Translations under genes and position numbers: made by a program
Origin: Celeribacter persicus
Lineage (GTDB): Bacteria > Pseudomonadota > Alphaproteobacteria > Rhodobacterales > Rhodobacteraceae
Assembly (NCBI RefSeq): GCF_003050785.1
Contig: NZ_QAOH01000005.1
Span: 62,001-126,000, forward strand
Reading direction: 5' to 3'
Length of the DNA stretch: 64,000 bases
In this document: one piece after another, positions 36,137 through 45,345 of the stretch
Position numbering within the stretch: the stretch's first letter is position 1
Layout of the letters: each line of letters starts with the position of its first letter
Notes under the pieces: generated by a model
Databases searched by the model: none
What the model saw: the letters and a program-made list of their open reading frames with translations, nothing else
Told to the model about the DNA's origin: nothing

Positions 36137-37030
36137 TCACACCCATTTCGCCATCGGCGGCAGCGACATCAGAACCGCATCGGGATTGTGTCCCGTCTCC
36201 AGCCCGAATTTCGTGCCCCGGTCGTAGACGAGATTATATTCGGCATAGAGACCGCGATGGATGAGTTGACGGTCTTTATCCGCTTCGGTCCAGGGCGTGT
36301 CGCGACGTTTTTCGGTAACACCGAGGAAGGCCGGAAGGAAAGCGCGGCCCACATCCTGAGTGAAAGCGAAATCACGCGCCCAGTCGCCGGTGTTCAGATC
36401 GTCGTAGAAAATCCCACCGACACCACGCGCGCGGCCGCGATGGGGGATATAGAAATACTCGTCCGCCCAGGCCTTGAACCGGGGATAATAGTCGGGATCA
36501 TGACGATCGCAGTGCTCCTTCTGGACCGCATGAAATGCCGCCGTGTCCTCATCGTATTCGATACAGGGGTTCAGATCGGAACCACCCCCAAACCACCAGC
36601 CATGCGGCGTCCAAAACATTCGCGTGTTCATATGGACGGCGGGCGTATGCGGGTTCTGCATATGCGCGACAAGGGAAATTCCGGCAGCCCAGAAGCGCGG
36701 ATCGTCCTTCATCCCCGGCAGGCCCTTGCGCGCAGCCATAGCCATTTGCGCGCGTTCGCCCAGAGTGCCGTAAACGGTGGAGACATTGACTCCGACTTTT
36801 TCGAATACGCGCCCGCCACGCATGACCGACATGAGACCACCACCCGCATCCGATCTATCTTCGGAGTTACGCGTGGTTTCCGTCACCTCGAAGCGCCCGG
36901 CGGGATGACCCGCGAAGGGGCCGCTGAGCTGGGTGTCCTCCAGCGCCTCGAAAGCCGTCACGATCTGATCGCGCAACTGGCGGAACCAGGCGCTCGCCCG
37001 GGCTTTTTCGTCTGTCATGTCGTTGCGCAT
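36137..37030 (-). CDS. hemF: oxygen-dependent coproporphyrinogen III oxidase
   Basis: The 297-residue enzyme catalyses the aerobic form of the step done by HemN. HMNTRMFW, WWFGGGSDLNPC and RGRARGVGGIFYDDLN are characteristic. I chose ATG 37030, with AGGAG eight bases upstream; a longer reading to 37123 would cross into the promoter of the divergent lipoprotein gene. Presence of both HemF and HemN fits an organism that grows from fully aerobic to low-oxygen conditions. Confidence 0.95.
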   Translation of the reverse strand: MRNDMTDEKARASAWFRQLRDQIVTAFEALEDTQLSGPFAGHPAGRFEVTETTRNSEDRSDAGGGLMSVMRGGRVFEKVGVNVSTVYGTLGERAQMAMAARKGLPGMKDDPRFWAAGISLVAHMQNPHTPAVHMNTRMFWTPHGWWFGGGSDLNPCIEYDEDTAAFHAVQKEHCDRHDPDYYPRFKAWADEYFYIPHRGRARGVGGIFYDDLNTGDWARDFAFTQDVGRAFLPAFLGVTEKRRDTPWTEADKDRQLIHRGLYAEYNLVYDRGTKFGLETGHNPDAVLMSLPPMAKWV

Positions 37031-37149
37031 TCCGATCTCCTCTTCGCGGCCCGCGAGAGGTAACAACAAGAACGCATCGGGGGCAAGCACCCTTCCCCTG
37101 CGACGGAAAAGCGCTATGCTCACGTGTATATGAGGAAAGGAGATTTCCG

Positions 37150-37524
37150 ATGCGTTGGCTCATTCCACTGGCGGTACTGCCGCTGCTCGTCGCCTGTTCC
37201 GAACAACAGATGTGTATTTCCCGCGCAACCAAGGATTTGCGTCAGGTTCAGAGCTTCATCAAAGAGGCAGAAGGCAACCTTGCGCGAGGCTATGCGTTGG
37301 TCGAAAAGGAATATATCGACTACGACATTGAGCGTTGCGGCACCGATGACAAAGGCAAACCGATCTTCTGCCGGGTGCGGGATGTGGAAACCCGCATGGT
37401 GCCGAAAGCCATCGACCTTGATGCCGAGGCTGCAAAACTCGCCGCTCTCAAGAAGAAGGAAGCCCAGCTTTCGGTTCAGGCAGAAGCTGCTGTTGAGGCC
37501 TGCAAACTGCAATATCCGGAGTGA
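37150..37524 (+). CDS. small cysteine-containing lipoprotein of unknown function
   Basis: The 124-residue protein has a lipoprotein signal (MRWLIPLAVLPLLVAC, lipobox LVAC with C16). The mature part is charged, with a helical tail rich in Ala, Glu and Lys (about 85-115). Besides the lipobox Cys, cysteines appear at C22 and in ERCGTDD, IFCRVRD and EACKLQYPE, which may form disulfides in the periplasm. GGAAAGGAGA lies before the ATG. It is divergent from hemF and convergent with the SDR gene. I do not recognise a family. Confidence 0.7.
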   Translation: MRWLIPLAVLPLLVACSEQQMCISRATKDLRQVQSFIKEAEGNLARGYALVEKEYIDYDIERCGTDDKGKPIFCRVRDVETRMVPKAIDLDAEAAKLAALKKKEAQLSVQAEAAVEACKLQYPE

Positions 37525-37537
37525 TCGCCTGATCAGA

Positions 37538-38350
37538 TCAATGGGTGGGTGCAAGCACCGGATCGACCAGCGTGCGCCCACCGTCCACGGTCAGGATTTG
37601 GCCGGTCATAAAGCCCGATCCCTCGGAAACGAGGTATTGTACGGTTTCTGCTACGTCAGACGCCGGAGCCACGCGCCCCATCGGGGTCTTGGCGATGATT
37701 TCACCGCGATAATCGGGGTTATCCGACAGCATACCTTGGAGGCTCGAACTCATCACCGAGCCAAATGCCACCGCATTGACCCGGATGCGATGCGGAGCAA
37801 GTGCCACCGCCATGGCCCGCGTCATCTGATCCACCGCGCCCGATGAGATCGAGAAGGCCAGAAGCTCCGGCTGACAACGCCGCGCGGCAATGGAAGACAA
37901 ATTGACGATGGCCCCCACGCTCGCGTCGCTGTCCTCTGATTTCTCCGCGTTCCTGATCATCCATTTCGCGACCTGCTGAATGAGTCGCAGAGAAGTCATC
38001 AGGTTCTGTTCGATCAGTTGCGAAACATTGTCGTCCTCGACCGACAGTGGATCGCTCATCGCCACCTGACGCGACGCATTGACCAGAATATCGACCCCGT
38101 CAAACGCGTCGATCGTCGCCGACAACAGGTTCGCGATGGTCAGTTTCTCCCGCAAATCCCCGGCGAAATAGGCCACACGAGGATCGTCGCCGCCCACGAG
38201 ATCACCATACTCTGCCGTCAGGCTGGCCTCGTCCATATCCGCGCACATCACGCGCGCACCCTGAGAGAGGAAATGCCGGGCGATGGCGAGACCGACGCCA
38301 TTGGCCGCCCCGGTCACGATCGCGGTCTTGCCTTCGATGGAAAAGCTCAT
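37538..38350 (-). CDS. short-chain dehydrogenase/reductase homologue lacking the YxxxK catalytic pair
   Basis: The 270-residue protein has the SDR Rossmann fold: nucleotide motif TGAANGVG (13-20), D64 region, NAS (91-93, normally NAG), and a C-terminal TGQILTVDGGRT. S153 is in the place of the catalytic serine. Where the family has Tyr and Lys (YxxxK), this protein has F166 and S170 (FSISS). It may therefore bind NAD(P) without normal catalysis, or use another mechanism. The flanking residues (PELLAFSISSGAVDQMTRAM) are otherwise classical, so this is not a misalignment. Substrate and role are unknown. Confidence 0.85.
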   Translation of the reverse strand: MSFSIEGKTAIVTGAANGVGLAIARHFLSQGARVMCADMDEASLTAEYGDLVGGDDPRVAYFAGDLREKLTIANLLSATIDAFDGVDILVNASRQVAMSDPLSVEDDNVSQLIEQNLMTSLRLIQQVAKWMIRNAEKSEDSDASVGAIVNLSSIAARRCQPELLAFSISSGAVDQMTRAMAVALAPHRIRVNAVAFGSVMSSSLQGMLSDNPDYRGEIIAKTPMGRVAPASDVAETVQYLVSEGSGFMTGQILTVDGGRTLVDPVLAPTH

Positions 38351-38376
38351 GCTCGCTCCTGTCTGTTTGGTCCGAC

Positions 38377-38494
38377 CCTAAAGCGTTTCGCATTAAATCT
38401 GAATCACAGATTTAGTGTGAAGCGCTCACAATGTTACATGTTGCACAGCGTTTTTCTTTTTCCCTGCCTCAGATAAACAGAAAAACGCTTTAGG
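38377..38494. repeat. 118-bp element bounded by a perfect 12-bp inverted repeat
   Basis: CCTAAAGCGTTT at 38377-38388 is repeated in inverted form as AAACGCTTTAGG at 38483-38494. Inside the left part is a second palindrome, TAAATCTG-N5-CAGATTTA (38394-38414), which extends outward with mismatches to an arm of about 20 bp. The right end covers the stop codon of the methyltransferase gene. The element lies between two minus-strand genes. It could be a small palindromic repeat of the kind scattered in alphaproteobacterial genomes, or a terminator-like RNA structure. I see no second copy in this window. Confidence 0.6.
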
Positions 38495-39470
38495 CCTTGT
38501 GCGGCGCTTTGCGAAGAGGTTTCACCGCATGCAGCAATTTGAAGCCGCCCGTGGTGCCGATCTCGGCATGGCTGCTGAAACAGGCGGCAAGCGTCGCCTC
38601 ATAGGGCAATTGACGGTTCGCCACCAGCCACAACTCGCCATGGGGCGCAAGCATCCGGCTTGCGGCCTCGATAAAGGCCTGCCCAAGAGCCGGATCGGCG
38701 GCGCGGGACGTGTGGAACGGCGGATTCATGATCACCGCGTCGAGCGGCGCGGGCGGGGTAAAACGTGTCGCATCCTCCCAATGGAAGGTCACACGCGGAT
38801 CGTCGAGATTGTCGCGAGCCGAGGCGAGCGCCGCCGCTTCGGCCTCCACCACATGCAATTCCTTCACGCCTTCGCGGCTCAGGATCGCGCGGGACAGATA
38901 GCCCCAACCGGCGCCGAGATCGGCGATGCGTGCGGGCAGTTTCGTGGGCAGAGCTTCGGCCAGCGCTTCGGAGGCCTTGTCGATCCGGTCCACGGAAAAC
39001 ACGCCCAGACGGGTGGTGAAGCCCTCGATCAGATGCAGCGGACCGGGATCGGCCCAATCGGCGAACTCCCCGCCAGTGAACATCACCGCCTTGCCATGCG
39101 CTTTGGACACGACCTGCCCGACTGTCGCGCGTTTTTTCAGATCTTTCAGAAGGCTGTCGATACCATCGGTTTTCTGCCCGTCAACGATGACGCGATCCGC
39201 CCGCGATGCGGCATCGGCAATCAGCGCATGTGCCTCCGCCTTGGAGCGCGGCACCACAACCACGGCAAGATCGAACCGCCCTTCGGCTTCAGTCTTAACA
39301 TCGTATCCACGCGCAATCAGTGCATCGACATCGGGTTTGAAACCCTGAACGATCTGCACCTTTGCCTCACCAAGCGCGGACAGGTCCACGTCGCCATGCG
39401 GTCGATAGACCACGACAGTCGTCAAAGGGTCAGACCCGTCAAGGATCAGGAGAAGGCGTGCGGACAGCAT
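38490..39470 (-). CDS. rsmC: class I methyltransferase, RsmC-like (16S rRNA guanine methyltransferase)
   Basis: The 326-residue protein has an N-terminal degenerate methyltransferase-like half and a C-terminal SAM-binding half with DLGAGWGYLSR (184-194) and NPPFH (249-253). This two-domain form is that of RsmC/RlmG, which methylate guanine N2 in rRNA. The catalytic NPPF favours such an N2-guanine activity. The precise rRNA position is not certain. It lies 18 bases after the clpS stop, in the same direction. Confidence 0.82.
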   Translation of the reverse strand: MLSARLLLILDGSDPLTTVVVYRPHGDVDLSALGEAKVQIVQGFKPDVDALIARGYDVKTEAEGRFDLAVVVVPRSKAEAHALIADAASRADRVIVDGQKTDGIDSLLKDLKKRATVGQVVSKAHGKAVMFTGGEFADWADPGPLHLIEGFTTRLGVFSVDRIDKASEALAEALPTKLPARIADLGAGWGYLSRAILSREGVKELHVVEAEAAALASARDNLDDPRVTFHWEDATRFTPPAPLDAVIMNPPFHTSRAADPALGQAFIEAASRMLAPHGELWLVANRQLPYEATLAACFSSHAEIGTTGGFKLLHAVKPLRKAPHKA

Positions 39471-39488
39471 GGCGGGACGGCGAAACGC

Positions 39489-39836
39489 CTATTCCTTTTC
39501 CATCGTGCATTGCAGCGGGTGTTGATGACGGCGGGCGAATTCCATCACCTGCTGCACCTTGGTCTCCGCGATCTCAAACGGGAACACCCCGACCACGGCC
39601 AATCCCTTTTTATGCACGGTCAGCATGATCTCCGTGGCATGCGCATGACCGATGCCGAAAAACCGCTCCAGCACCAGCACAACAAATTCCATCGGCGTGT
39701 AATCGTCGTTCAGCAACAACACCTTGTAGAGCGGCGGGCGCTTGGTCTTCGGCCGGGTCTTGAGCGCAAGTCCGACATCGCCGTCGTCATTCGAACGGTC
39801 GTCATTGTCTGCCATCATCTGAGGCGCGAGGATCAC
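39489..39836 (-). CDS. clpS: ATP-dependent Clp protease adapter ClpS
   Basis: This protein of about 115 residues matches ClpS from [20 protein letters not shown] to the end ([14 protein letters not shown]). ClpS delivers N-end-rule substrates to ClpAP; the NDD-YTPM pocket region binds the N-terminal residue. The start is uncertain: GTG at 39836 has GGAG eight bases upstream, while ATG at 39815 or 39818 has no visible ribosome site. The alternatives differ by only six or seven poorly conserved residues. Confidence 0.93.
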   Translation of the reverse strand: MILAPQMMADNDDRSNDDGDVGLALKTRPKTKRPPLYKVLLLNDDYTPMEFVVLVLERFFGIGHAHATEIMLTVHKKGLAVVGVFPFEIAETKVQQVMEFARRHQHPLQCTMEKE

Positions 39837-39954
39837 TCTGTCGTCTCCGGTTTCACGTTTGCTACATCTTGGCGGGATCATTGGCCGATATATAGCCCCT
39901 TTTACACATGAATAAAGAGGCTTATGCCGAAACCGGTAAAGGAGCGCCGATCAT

Positions 39955-40653
39955 ATGCCCGACAAATTCGCCACCATCGCCTTCGATGCCGACGATACGC
40001 TATGGGAAAACGAACAGTTTTTCCGCATGACTCAGGACAGATTCGCAGAGCTTCTGGCCGACTTCACCGAAGCCGATCATCTGGCCGAACGCCTGCTCGC
40101 CGCCGAGCGGCGCAACCTCGGACATTACGGATTCGGCATCAAGGGTTTCGTTCTCTCGATGATCGAAACCGCCATTGAAGTGACCGAGGAACGCGTGCCC
40201 GCCTCCGTCATCAGTGAACTGATCTCAGCCGGCCAGGACATGCTGCGCCATCCGATAAACCTGCTCGACGGGGTAGAGGAAACGATCGGCACGCTGGCAG
40301 AAACCCATGAGATTCTCTTGGTGACCAAGGGCGATCTGCTCGATCAGGAGCGGAAACTCGCGCAATCCGGACTTGGCGATCTGTTCGACGGAATCGAGGT
40401 GGTCTCCGCCAAGACGCCCGAGGTCTACAGCACCATTTTCGCACGGCATGGCATCGCGCCGGAGCGGGCGATGATGGTTGGCAATTCGATGAAATCCGAT
40501 GTCCTGCCGCCGATCGAGATCGGTGCCTGGGGCGTCTATGTGCCGCATAACATTACCTGGGCCATCGAACATGCCGAAGCCCCGGAAGGCCATCCGCGCT
40601 ATCGTACGCTGGATACGCTGCGCGATTTGCCCGGGCTGATCGCGACGCTCTGA
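39955..40653 (+). CDS. HAD-family hydrolase
   Basis: The 232-residue protein carries FDADDTLW (10-16 region, with nucleophile D11 and acid D13), a helical cap, LLVTKGD as motif II, and MMVGNSMKSDVLPPIEIGAWGVYVP as motifs III and IV. It is a haloacid-dehalogenase-type phosphatase of the YjjG/PhnX-like subgroup. The phosphate ester substrate cannot be told. It is divergent from clpS. Confidence 0.87.
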   Translation: MPDKFATIAFDADDTLWENEQFFRMTQDRFAELLADFTEADHLAERLLAAERRNLGHYGFGIKGFVLSMIETAIEVTEERVPASVISELISAGQDMLRHPINLLDGVEETIGTLAETHEILLVTKGDLLDQERKLAQSGLGDLFDGIEVVSAKTPEVYSTIFARHGIAPERAMMVGNSMKSDVLPPIEIGAWGVYVPHNITWAIEHAEAPEGHPRYRTLDTLRDLPGLIATL

Positions 40654-40712
40654 AACTCTGAACATTTTGCACAGGCCCTTTGTAACATAGCCGCGCAAAG
40701 AGCAAACCGCCG

Positions 40713-40745
40713 ATGTGGTGGAAACACATTCACTACCCACCACAT
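40713..40745. repeat. 8-bp inverted repeat upstream of the carboxypeptidase gene
   Basis: ATGTGGTG (40713-40720) and CACCACAT (40738-40745) form an inverted repeat with a 17-base spacer in the 222-base gap before the D,D-carboxypeptidase gene. It could be a regulator site or an RNA hairpin. I do not recognise the regulator, and nothing else clear is visible in this gap. Confidence 0.35.
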
Positions 40746-40875
40746 ATGGCGTTGCATCAATGCATGCCTTGAAAACCATTGAAAATTGGTTGTTTTCTCG
40801 ACGCAAAGCCTGTGCTACCGTCAGTCCCAATGACAAGTCGGGCGACATGATCCGACAAGACGAGGCAGAGTTATC

Positions 40876-42447
40876 ATGAAGAGCAACGTGCAGGCACGGG
40901 GTTTCCCACGTGCCGTTTCAGGACGCATTTTTCCTCTCTTTCTGATCGCCTTCGCGATGATGATCGCGATGTCGGCCCGCACCATGGCTGCGGAATACGC
41001 CGCCTTAGTGATGGATGCACGCAACGGCAAGGTGCTTCATGCCACCAATGCCGACACGCGATTGCACCCGGCCTCTCTCACCAAGATGATGACGCTCTAC
41101 ATTGCTTTCGAAGCGATCGAGCACGGCGAGATTTCGCTCGACGACGAGGTGACGATCTCCCGCAATGCCGCAGCCGAGCCGCCTTCGAAACTCGGTCTCA
41201 AACCCGGTCAGAAAATCAAGCTGCGCTACCTGATCCGTGCCGCCGCAGTGAAATCCGCCAACGATGCTGCCACCGCCATCGGCGAGGCCATCGAAGGCTC
41301 GGAGGCAGCCTTTGCCCGCCGCATGAACCGCACCGCCAAGGCGCTCGGCATGTCGCGCACCACCTTCAAGAACGCCCATGGCCTGACCGAATCCGGGCAC
41401 CTCTCGACCGCCCGGGACATGACCGTCCTCGGGCGTCACTTGTTTTACGACTACCCCGACTATTACAACCTGTTCTCGCGCACCACGGCCGATGCCGGTG
41501 TGCGCACGGTCTCCCACACAAATACCCGTTTCCTGACCTCCTACAAAGGCGCGGACGGGATCAAGACCGGCTACACCTCCGCATCCGGGTTCAACCTCAC
41601 CGCCTCGGCGCATCGCGGCAGTGAGCGCATCATCACCACCGTCTTCGGGGGGCGTTCCACCGCCTCACGCAACGCCAAGGTGGCGGAACTGATGGACCTC
41701 GGTTTCAAACGCGCCCCGAGCCGGGTTGCCGTGGTGAAACCCGCAAAACCGCCCTATCTCGGCAAGGTCGGTGGCGATACGATCATGGTGGCAGCTAATC
41801 AGGACACGCCCTCGACCGCATCGAAAATCATCCGCGTGAGCATCAGCATGAGCTCCAGCCCCGTGCCGAAACTGCGCCCGACGCAGCCACTGGCCCCGGA
41901 GACCGAGGAGCTTTTGCTCGCGGCATCGGATGATGTGATGTCTGCGCTGGCGAAGGCCGAACAGGATGCCGCTCTTCTCGCCGCCGCCAATGACGCCGCC
42001 GCAGAAGCCAGCACGCTTCTGGCAGAAACCGCCCGCGCCCAGCCCAGCGCCATGCCAGCGATCGTCCCGGCCGTTTCCCCGCTGCCGCGCCCCGCGACGC
42101 TGCAACTCGCTTCGGTCGAACCGACCTCCGCCGTCGTCGCCGAACCCGCAGTCACCGCCGAACCTGCCATCAGCGCACCCGAAGTGGTCACCCGCCTCTC
42201 GACCTCCGGCAATCGCTATTGGGGGATCAACATCGGCACCTATGGCAGCGAATACGAAGCTCGCAAAACTTTGCTTAGAACCGCACTCACCGAGGTGGAG
42301 ATGCTCGACGGGGCACTGCGCAAAGTGGTGAGAAGCAAACGCGGCTATGATGCAAACTTCCTCGGAATGACAGAGGACATGGCCGCCCTGACCTGCCGCC
42401 GCCTCGAAGCGCGCGGCACGGAGTGCAACACGATCGGGCCGTCCTGA
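40876..42447 (+). CDS. D-alanyl-D-alanine carboxypeptidase with C-terminal SPOR-like domain
   Basis: The 523-residue protein has a signal peptide (about 1-39, ending MAA), a penicillin-binding carboxypeptidase domain with SLTK (S67-K70), SAN (127-129) and KTG (230-232), then a long Ala/Pro-rich linker (about 330-440), and a C-terminal domain starting near YWGINIGTYGSEYEAR that resembles SPOR domains. It trims the terminal D-Ala of peptidoglycan peptides in the periplasm. A SPOR domain would target denuded septal glycan. This domain order is common in alphaproteobacteria. Confidence 0.9.
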   Translation: MKSNVQARGFPRAVSGRIFPLFLIAFAMMIAMSARTMAAEYAALVMDARNGKVLHATNADTRLHPASLTKMMTLYIAFEAIEHGEISLDDEVTISRNAAAEPPSKLGLKPGQKIKLRYLIRAAAVKSANDAATAIGEAIEGSEAAFARRMNRTAKALGMSRTTFKNAHGLTESGHLSTARDMTVLGRHLFYDYPDYYNLFSRTTADAGVRTVSHTNTRFLTSYKGADGIKTGYTSASGFNLTASAHRGSERIITTVFGGRSTASRNAKVAELMDLGFKRAPSRVAVVKPAKPPYLGKVGGDTIMVAANQDTPSTASKIIRVSISMSSSPVPKLRPTQPLAPETEELLLAASDDVMSALAKAEQDAALLAAANDAAAEASTLLAETARAQPSAMPAIVPAVSPLPRPATLQLASVEPTSAVVAEPAVTAEPAISAPEVVTRLSTSGNRYWGINIGTYGSEYEARKTLLRTALTEVEMLDGALRKVVRSKRGYDANFLGMTEDMAALTCRRLEARGTECNTIGPS

Positions 42448-42470
42448 GACGCGGTTCACAGCTAAAAACA

Positions 42471-42500
42471 AAAAGGCGACCTTTACCGGTCGCCTTTTTT
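42471..42500 (+). terminator. terminator after the carboxypeptidase gene
   Basis: An 11-bp stem AAAAGGCGACC/GGTCGCCTTTT with a 6-base loop ends in TTTTTT, 23 bases after the stop codon. Confidence 0.85.
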
Positions 42501-42622
42501 ATCTGATCGCGGTGTCGGGATATTGCAAACCACTCCGCGCCATTTTCTCCGCGTTAAGGTTGATCTGATTAAGGTTAACGCCAAAGACAAAGAAAGGTAG
42601 AGGGCATTCTGCGCCTGCTGGC

Positions 42623-44230
42623 TCAGACGCCCGCTCCCTCTTCGACCATGAGATCAAGAGCAGCACGCACCAAAGCACGGGTATAAGGCTCTTTGGGAGC
42701 GTCGAAAATCTCTTCCGCCGTGCCCATCTCAACCACATCGCCACGCTTCATCACCAGCACTTTGTGCGACAGCGCCCGCACCACCCGCAGGTCATGCGAG
42801 ATGAACAGGTAAGCGAGCCGGTGTTTCGCCTGCAAGCTACGCAACAGTTCTACGATCTGCACCTGCACCGTCATGTCGAGTGCCGAGGTCGGCTCGTCCA
42901 GAACCACAAGACGCGGTTTCAGGATCATCGCGCGGGCGATGGCGATGCGTTGACGTTGTCCGCCAGAGAATTCATGCGGGTAACGGTGTCGCGTTTCCGG
43001 ATCGAGCCCGACCTCGCGCATGATGTCGATCACCGCCTGCTCTTGCGAGGCATAGCCTTCGACACGATGCACGCCCAGCCCTTCGGCGATGATCTGTTCC
43101 ACCGTCATACGCGGCGAGAGCGAGCCATAAGGGTCCTGAAACACGATCTGCATATCGGCACGGAGCGGTTGCAGTTTCTTATTCGACCAGCCCTGAATGT
43201 CCTGCCCCAACACAACCACAGGCCCCTCAGACGAGATCAACCGCATCATCGCGAGCGCCAGCGTCGTCTTGCCGGACCCGGATTCGCCGACAATGCCCAC
43301 CGTCTCGCCTTCGCGCACGCTCAGCGTTGCAGCGTTCACCGCCTTCACATGACCCACCGTCTTGCGCAGCAGCCCACGCTGGATCGGAAACCAGATACGC
43401 AGATCACGGGTCTCCACGACAACCTCCGCCCCTTCGGGCACCGGATCGGGACGCCCTGTCGCCTCTGCGGCCAGAAGCATCTGGGTGTAGGGGTGCTGCG
43501 GGTTGGCGAAAATCTCGGTGGTCGCGCCGGTCTCAACGATCTCGCCATTTTTCATCACACAGACCCGATCCGCGATCTTGCGTACGATGTTCAGGTCATG
43601 GGTGATGAAGAGCATCGACATGCCGAGGCTCTGTTTCAGCTCCGCCAGAAGCTCCAGAATCTGCGCCTGAATCGTCACGTCGAGCGCCGTGGTTGGCTCG
43701 TCCGCCACCAGAAGTTCGGGCCGGTTGGCCAACGCCATGGCGATCATCACGCGTTGTCTCTGTCCGCCGGACAATTGGTGCGGATAGTCTTTCAGCCGGG
43801 TTTCCGGGTCATGAATGCCGACCTGATCCAACAGTTCGATCACCCGCTCCCGCGCCGCCACCCCGGTCATGCCGTGATGGATCAAAAGCACCTCGGAGAG
43901 CTGTTTTTCCAGCGTATGCAGCGGGTTGAGCGAGGTCATCGGCTCTTGGAAGATGAAGCTGATGTCATTGCCTCTGAGCTTGCGCAGGGCCTTCTCCGAC
44001 GCCCCGACCAATTCCTGCCCCTGATAGGTCACCGAACCTTCGATCACCGCCGTATCGGGCAGAAGGTTCACACAGGACAGCGCCGTCACCGATTTGCCGG
44101 AACCGCTCTCACCCACAAGTGCAACCGTTTCGCCCTTCTCGATCGAGAAACTCACGCCCTTGACGGCTTCGACCGTCTTGCCGTCCTGACGGAACCCGAT
44201 GCGCAGGTCCTTGTATTCCAAAAGGCTCAT
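42623..44230 (-). CDS. yejF: peptide ABC transporter ATP-binding protein YejF (double ATPase)
   Basis: The 535-residue protein has two complete ABC ATPase domains of the oppD/oppF type. The first has Walker A GESGSGKS (40-47) and [15 protein letters not shown]; the second has GESGSGKTT (about 315-323) and [15 protein letters not shown]. The fusion is typical of YejF, the energy subunit of the YejABEF importer for oligopeptides, including microcin C-like peptides in enterobacteria. It overlaps yejE by four bases and ends the operon. Confidence 0.93.
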   Translation of the reverse strand: MSLLEYKDLRIGFRQDGKTVEAVKGVSFSIEKGETVALVGESGSGKSVTALSCVNLLPDTAVIEGSVTYQGQELVGASEKALRKLRGNDISFIFQEPMTSLNPLHTLEKQLSEVLLIHHGMTGVAARERVIELLDQVGIHDPETRLKDYPHQLSGGQRQRVMIAMALANRPELLVADEPTTALDVTIQAQILELLAELKQSLGMSMLFITHDLNIVRKIADRVCVMKNGEIVETGATTEIFANPQHPYTQMLLAAEATGRPDPVPEGAEVVVETRDLRIWFPIQRGLLRKTVGHVKAVNAATLSVREGETVGIVGESGSGKTTLALAMMRLISSEGPVVVLGQDIQGWSNKKLQPLRADMQIVFQDPYGSLSPRMTVEQIIAEGLGVHRVEGYASQEQAVIDIMREVGLDPETRHRYPHEFSGGQRQRIAIARAMILKPRLVVLDEPTSALDMTVQVQIVELLRSLQAKHRLAYLFISHDLRVVRALSHKVLVMKRGDVVEMGTAEEIFDAPKEPYTRALVRAALDLMVEEGAGV

Positions 44231-45345
44231 CGGAAGGTCTTCCTCGGGTCAAACGCGTCGCGCACGCCTTCAAAGATGAAGACCAGAAGCGACAACATGA
44301 TGGCATAAGTGAAAAAGGCGGTGAACCCGAGCCACGGCGCCTGGAGGTTCTGTTTCGCCTGAAGCGTCAGCTCTCCCAGAGACGGGTAGGATGACGGCAA
44401 GCCGAAGCCCAGAAAGTCGAGGGAAGCCAGCGTGCCGATGTTGCCGGTCACGATAAAGGGCAACATGGTCAGTGTCGCCACCATCGCGTTCGGCAGCATA
44501 TGGCGGAACATGATGGTGCGGTTCGACACGCCCAGCGCACGGGCGGCACGGATGTATTCGAAATTCCGCGCCCGCAGGAATTCGGCCCGCACTACGCCCA
44601 CAAGCGCCGTCCAACCGAAGAGGATGGTGACAAAGACAAGAAGCCAGAAACTTCGTCCCAGAATGGCGAAGAGGATGATGATCACATAAAGCGACGGCAT
44701 CGCGCCCCAAATCTCCAGCACGCGTTGAAAGATCAGGTCGGTGCGCCCGCCGAAATAGCCCTGAATTGCGCCGGCGATGATACCGACAAGGGAGGAAGCG
44801 ACGGAGACGATCAGGGTGAAGAACACCGACAGGCGGAAACCGTAAATAACGCGGGCAACCACATCGCGTTTCGTGTCGTCGGTGCCAAGCCAGTTCTGCG
44901 ACGTCGGCGGTGAAGGCGCGGCCCCCGGCCCTTCGACCTGAGTGTTGAAGGAATAGCGGATCGGCGGCCAGAGCATCCAGCCCTTCTCGATGGGGTCTCC
45001 ATTGATCTCCCCGTCCTGCGCGTCCTCGATATAGCCTTCGGGATCATCGAAACAGTCCACAAGCCCGCCGGTCTCAATCAGGCATTGCACCTCCGGGTAA
45101 CGATAAACCGCCTCGGTTGCGAAATCTCCGCCGAATTCCGTCTCCGGGTAGAATTTGAAAACCGGCATGTAATAATTGCCGCGATACTGCACGAGGATGG
45201 GTTTGTCATTGGCCAGAAACTCGGCAAAGAGCGACAGGCCGAACAGGATAGAGAACAGGATCAACGACCAATAGGCGCGCCGGTTCGATTTGAAATTCCG
45301 CCAGCGACGACGGTTCAGCTCAGACAATTTCCCGGGCATCTTCAT
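44227..45345 (-). CDS. yejE: peptide ABC transporter permease YejE
   Basis: The 372-residue DppC-like permease starts with a short cytoplasmic segment ELNRRRWRNFKSNRRAYWSL, which is typical of YejE. It has one helix, a long extracytoplasmic part, and then five helices, with the EAA-type loop ARALGVSNRTIMFRHMLPNA. It works with YejB in the membrane. Four-base ATGA overlaps on both sides indicate translational coupling. Confidence 0.93.
   Translation of the reverse strand: MKMPGKLSELNRRRWRNFKSNRRAYWSLILFSILFGLSLFAEFLANDKPILVQYRGNYYMPVFKFYPETEFGGDFATEAVYRYPEVQCLIETGGLVDCFDDPEGYIEDAQDGEINGDPIEKGWMLWPPIRYSFNTQVEGPGAAPSPPTSQNWLGTDDTKRDVVARVIYGFRLSVFFTLIVSVASSLVGIIAGAIQGYFGGRTDLIFQRVLEIWGAMPSLYVIIILFAILGRSFWLLVFVTILFGWTALVGVVRAEFLRARNFEYIRAARALGVSNRTIMFRHMLPNAMVATLTMLPFIVTGNIGTLASLDFLGFGLPSSYPSLGELTLQAKQNLQAPWLGFTAFFTYAIMLSLLVFIFEGVRDAFDPRKTFR

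Noticed and set aside
42560-42573. FNR-like sequence TTGATCTGATTAAG downstream of the carboxypeptidase gene
   Set aside because: The right half (TTAAG) does not match ATCAA, and it lies beyond the end of yejF rather than at a promoter.
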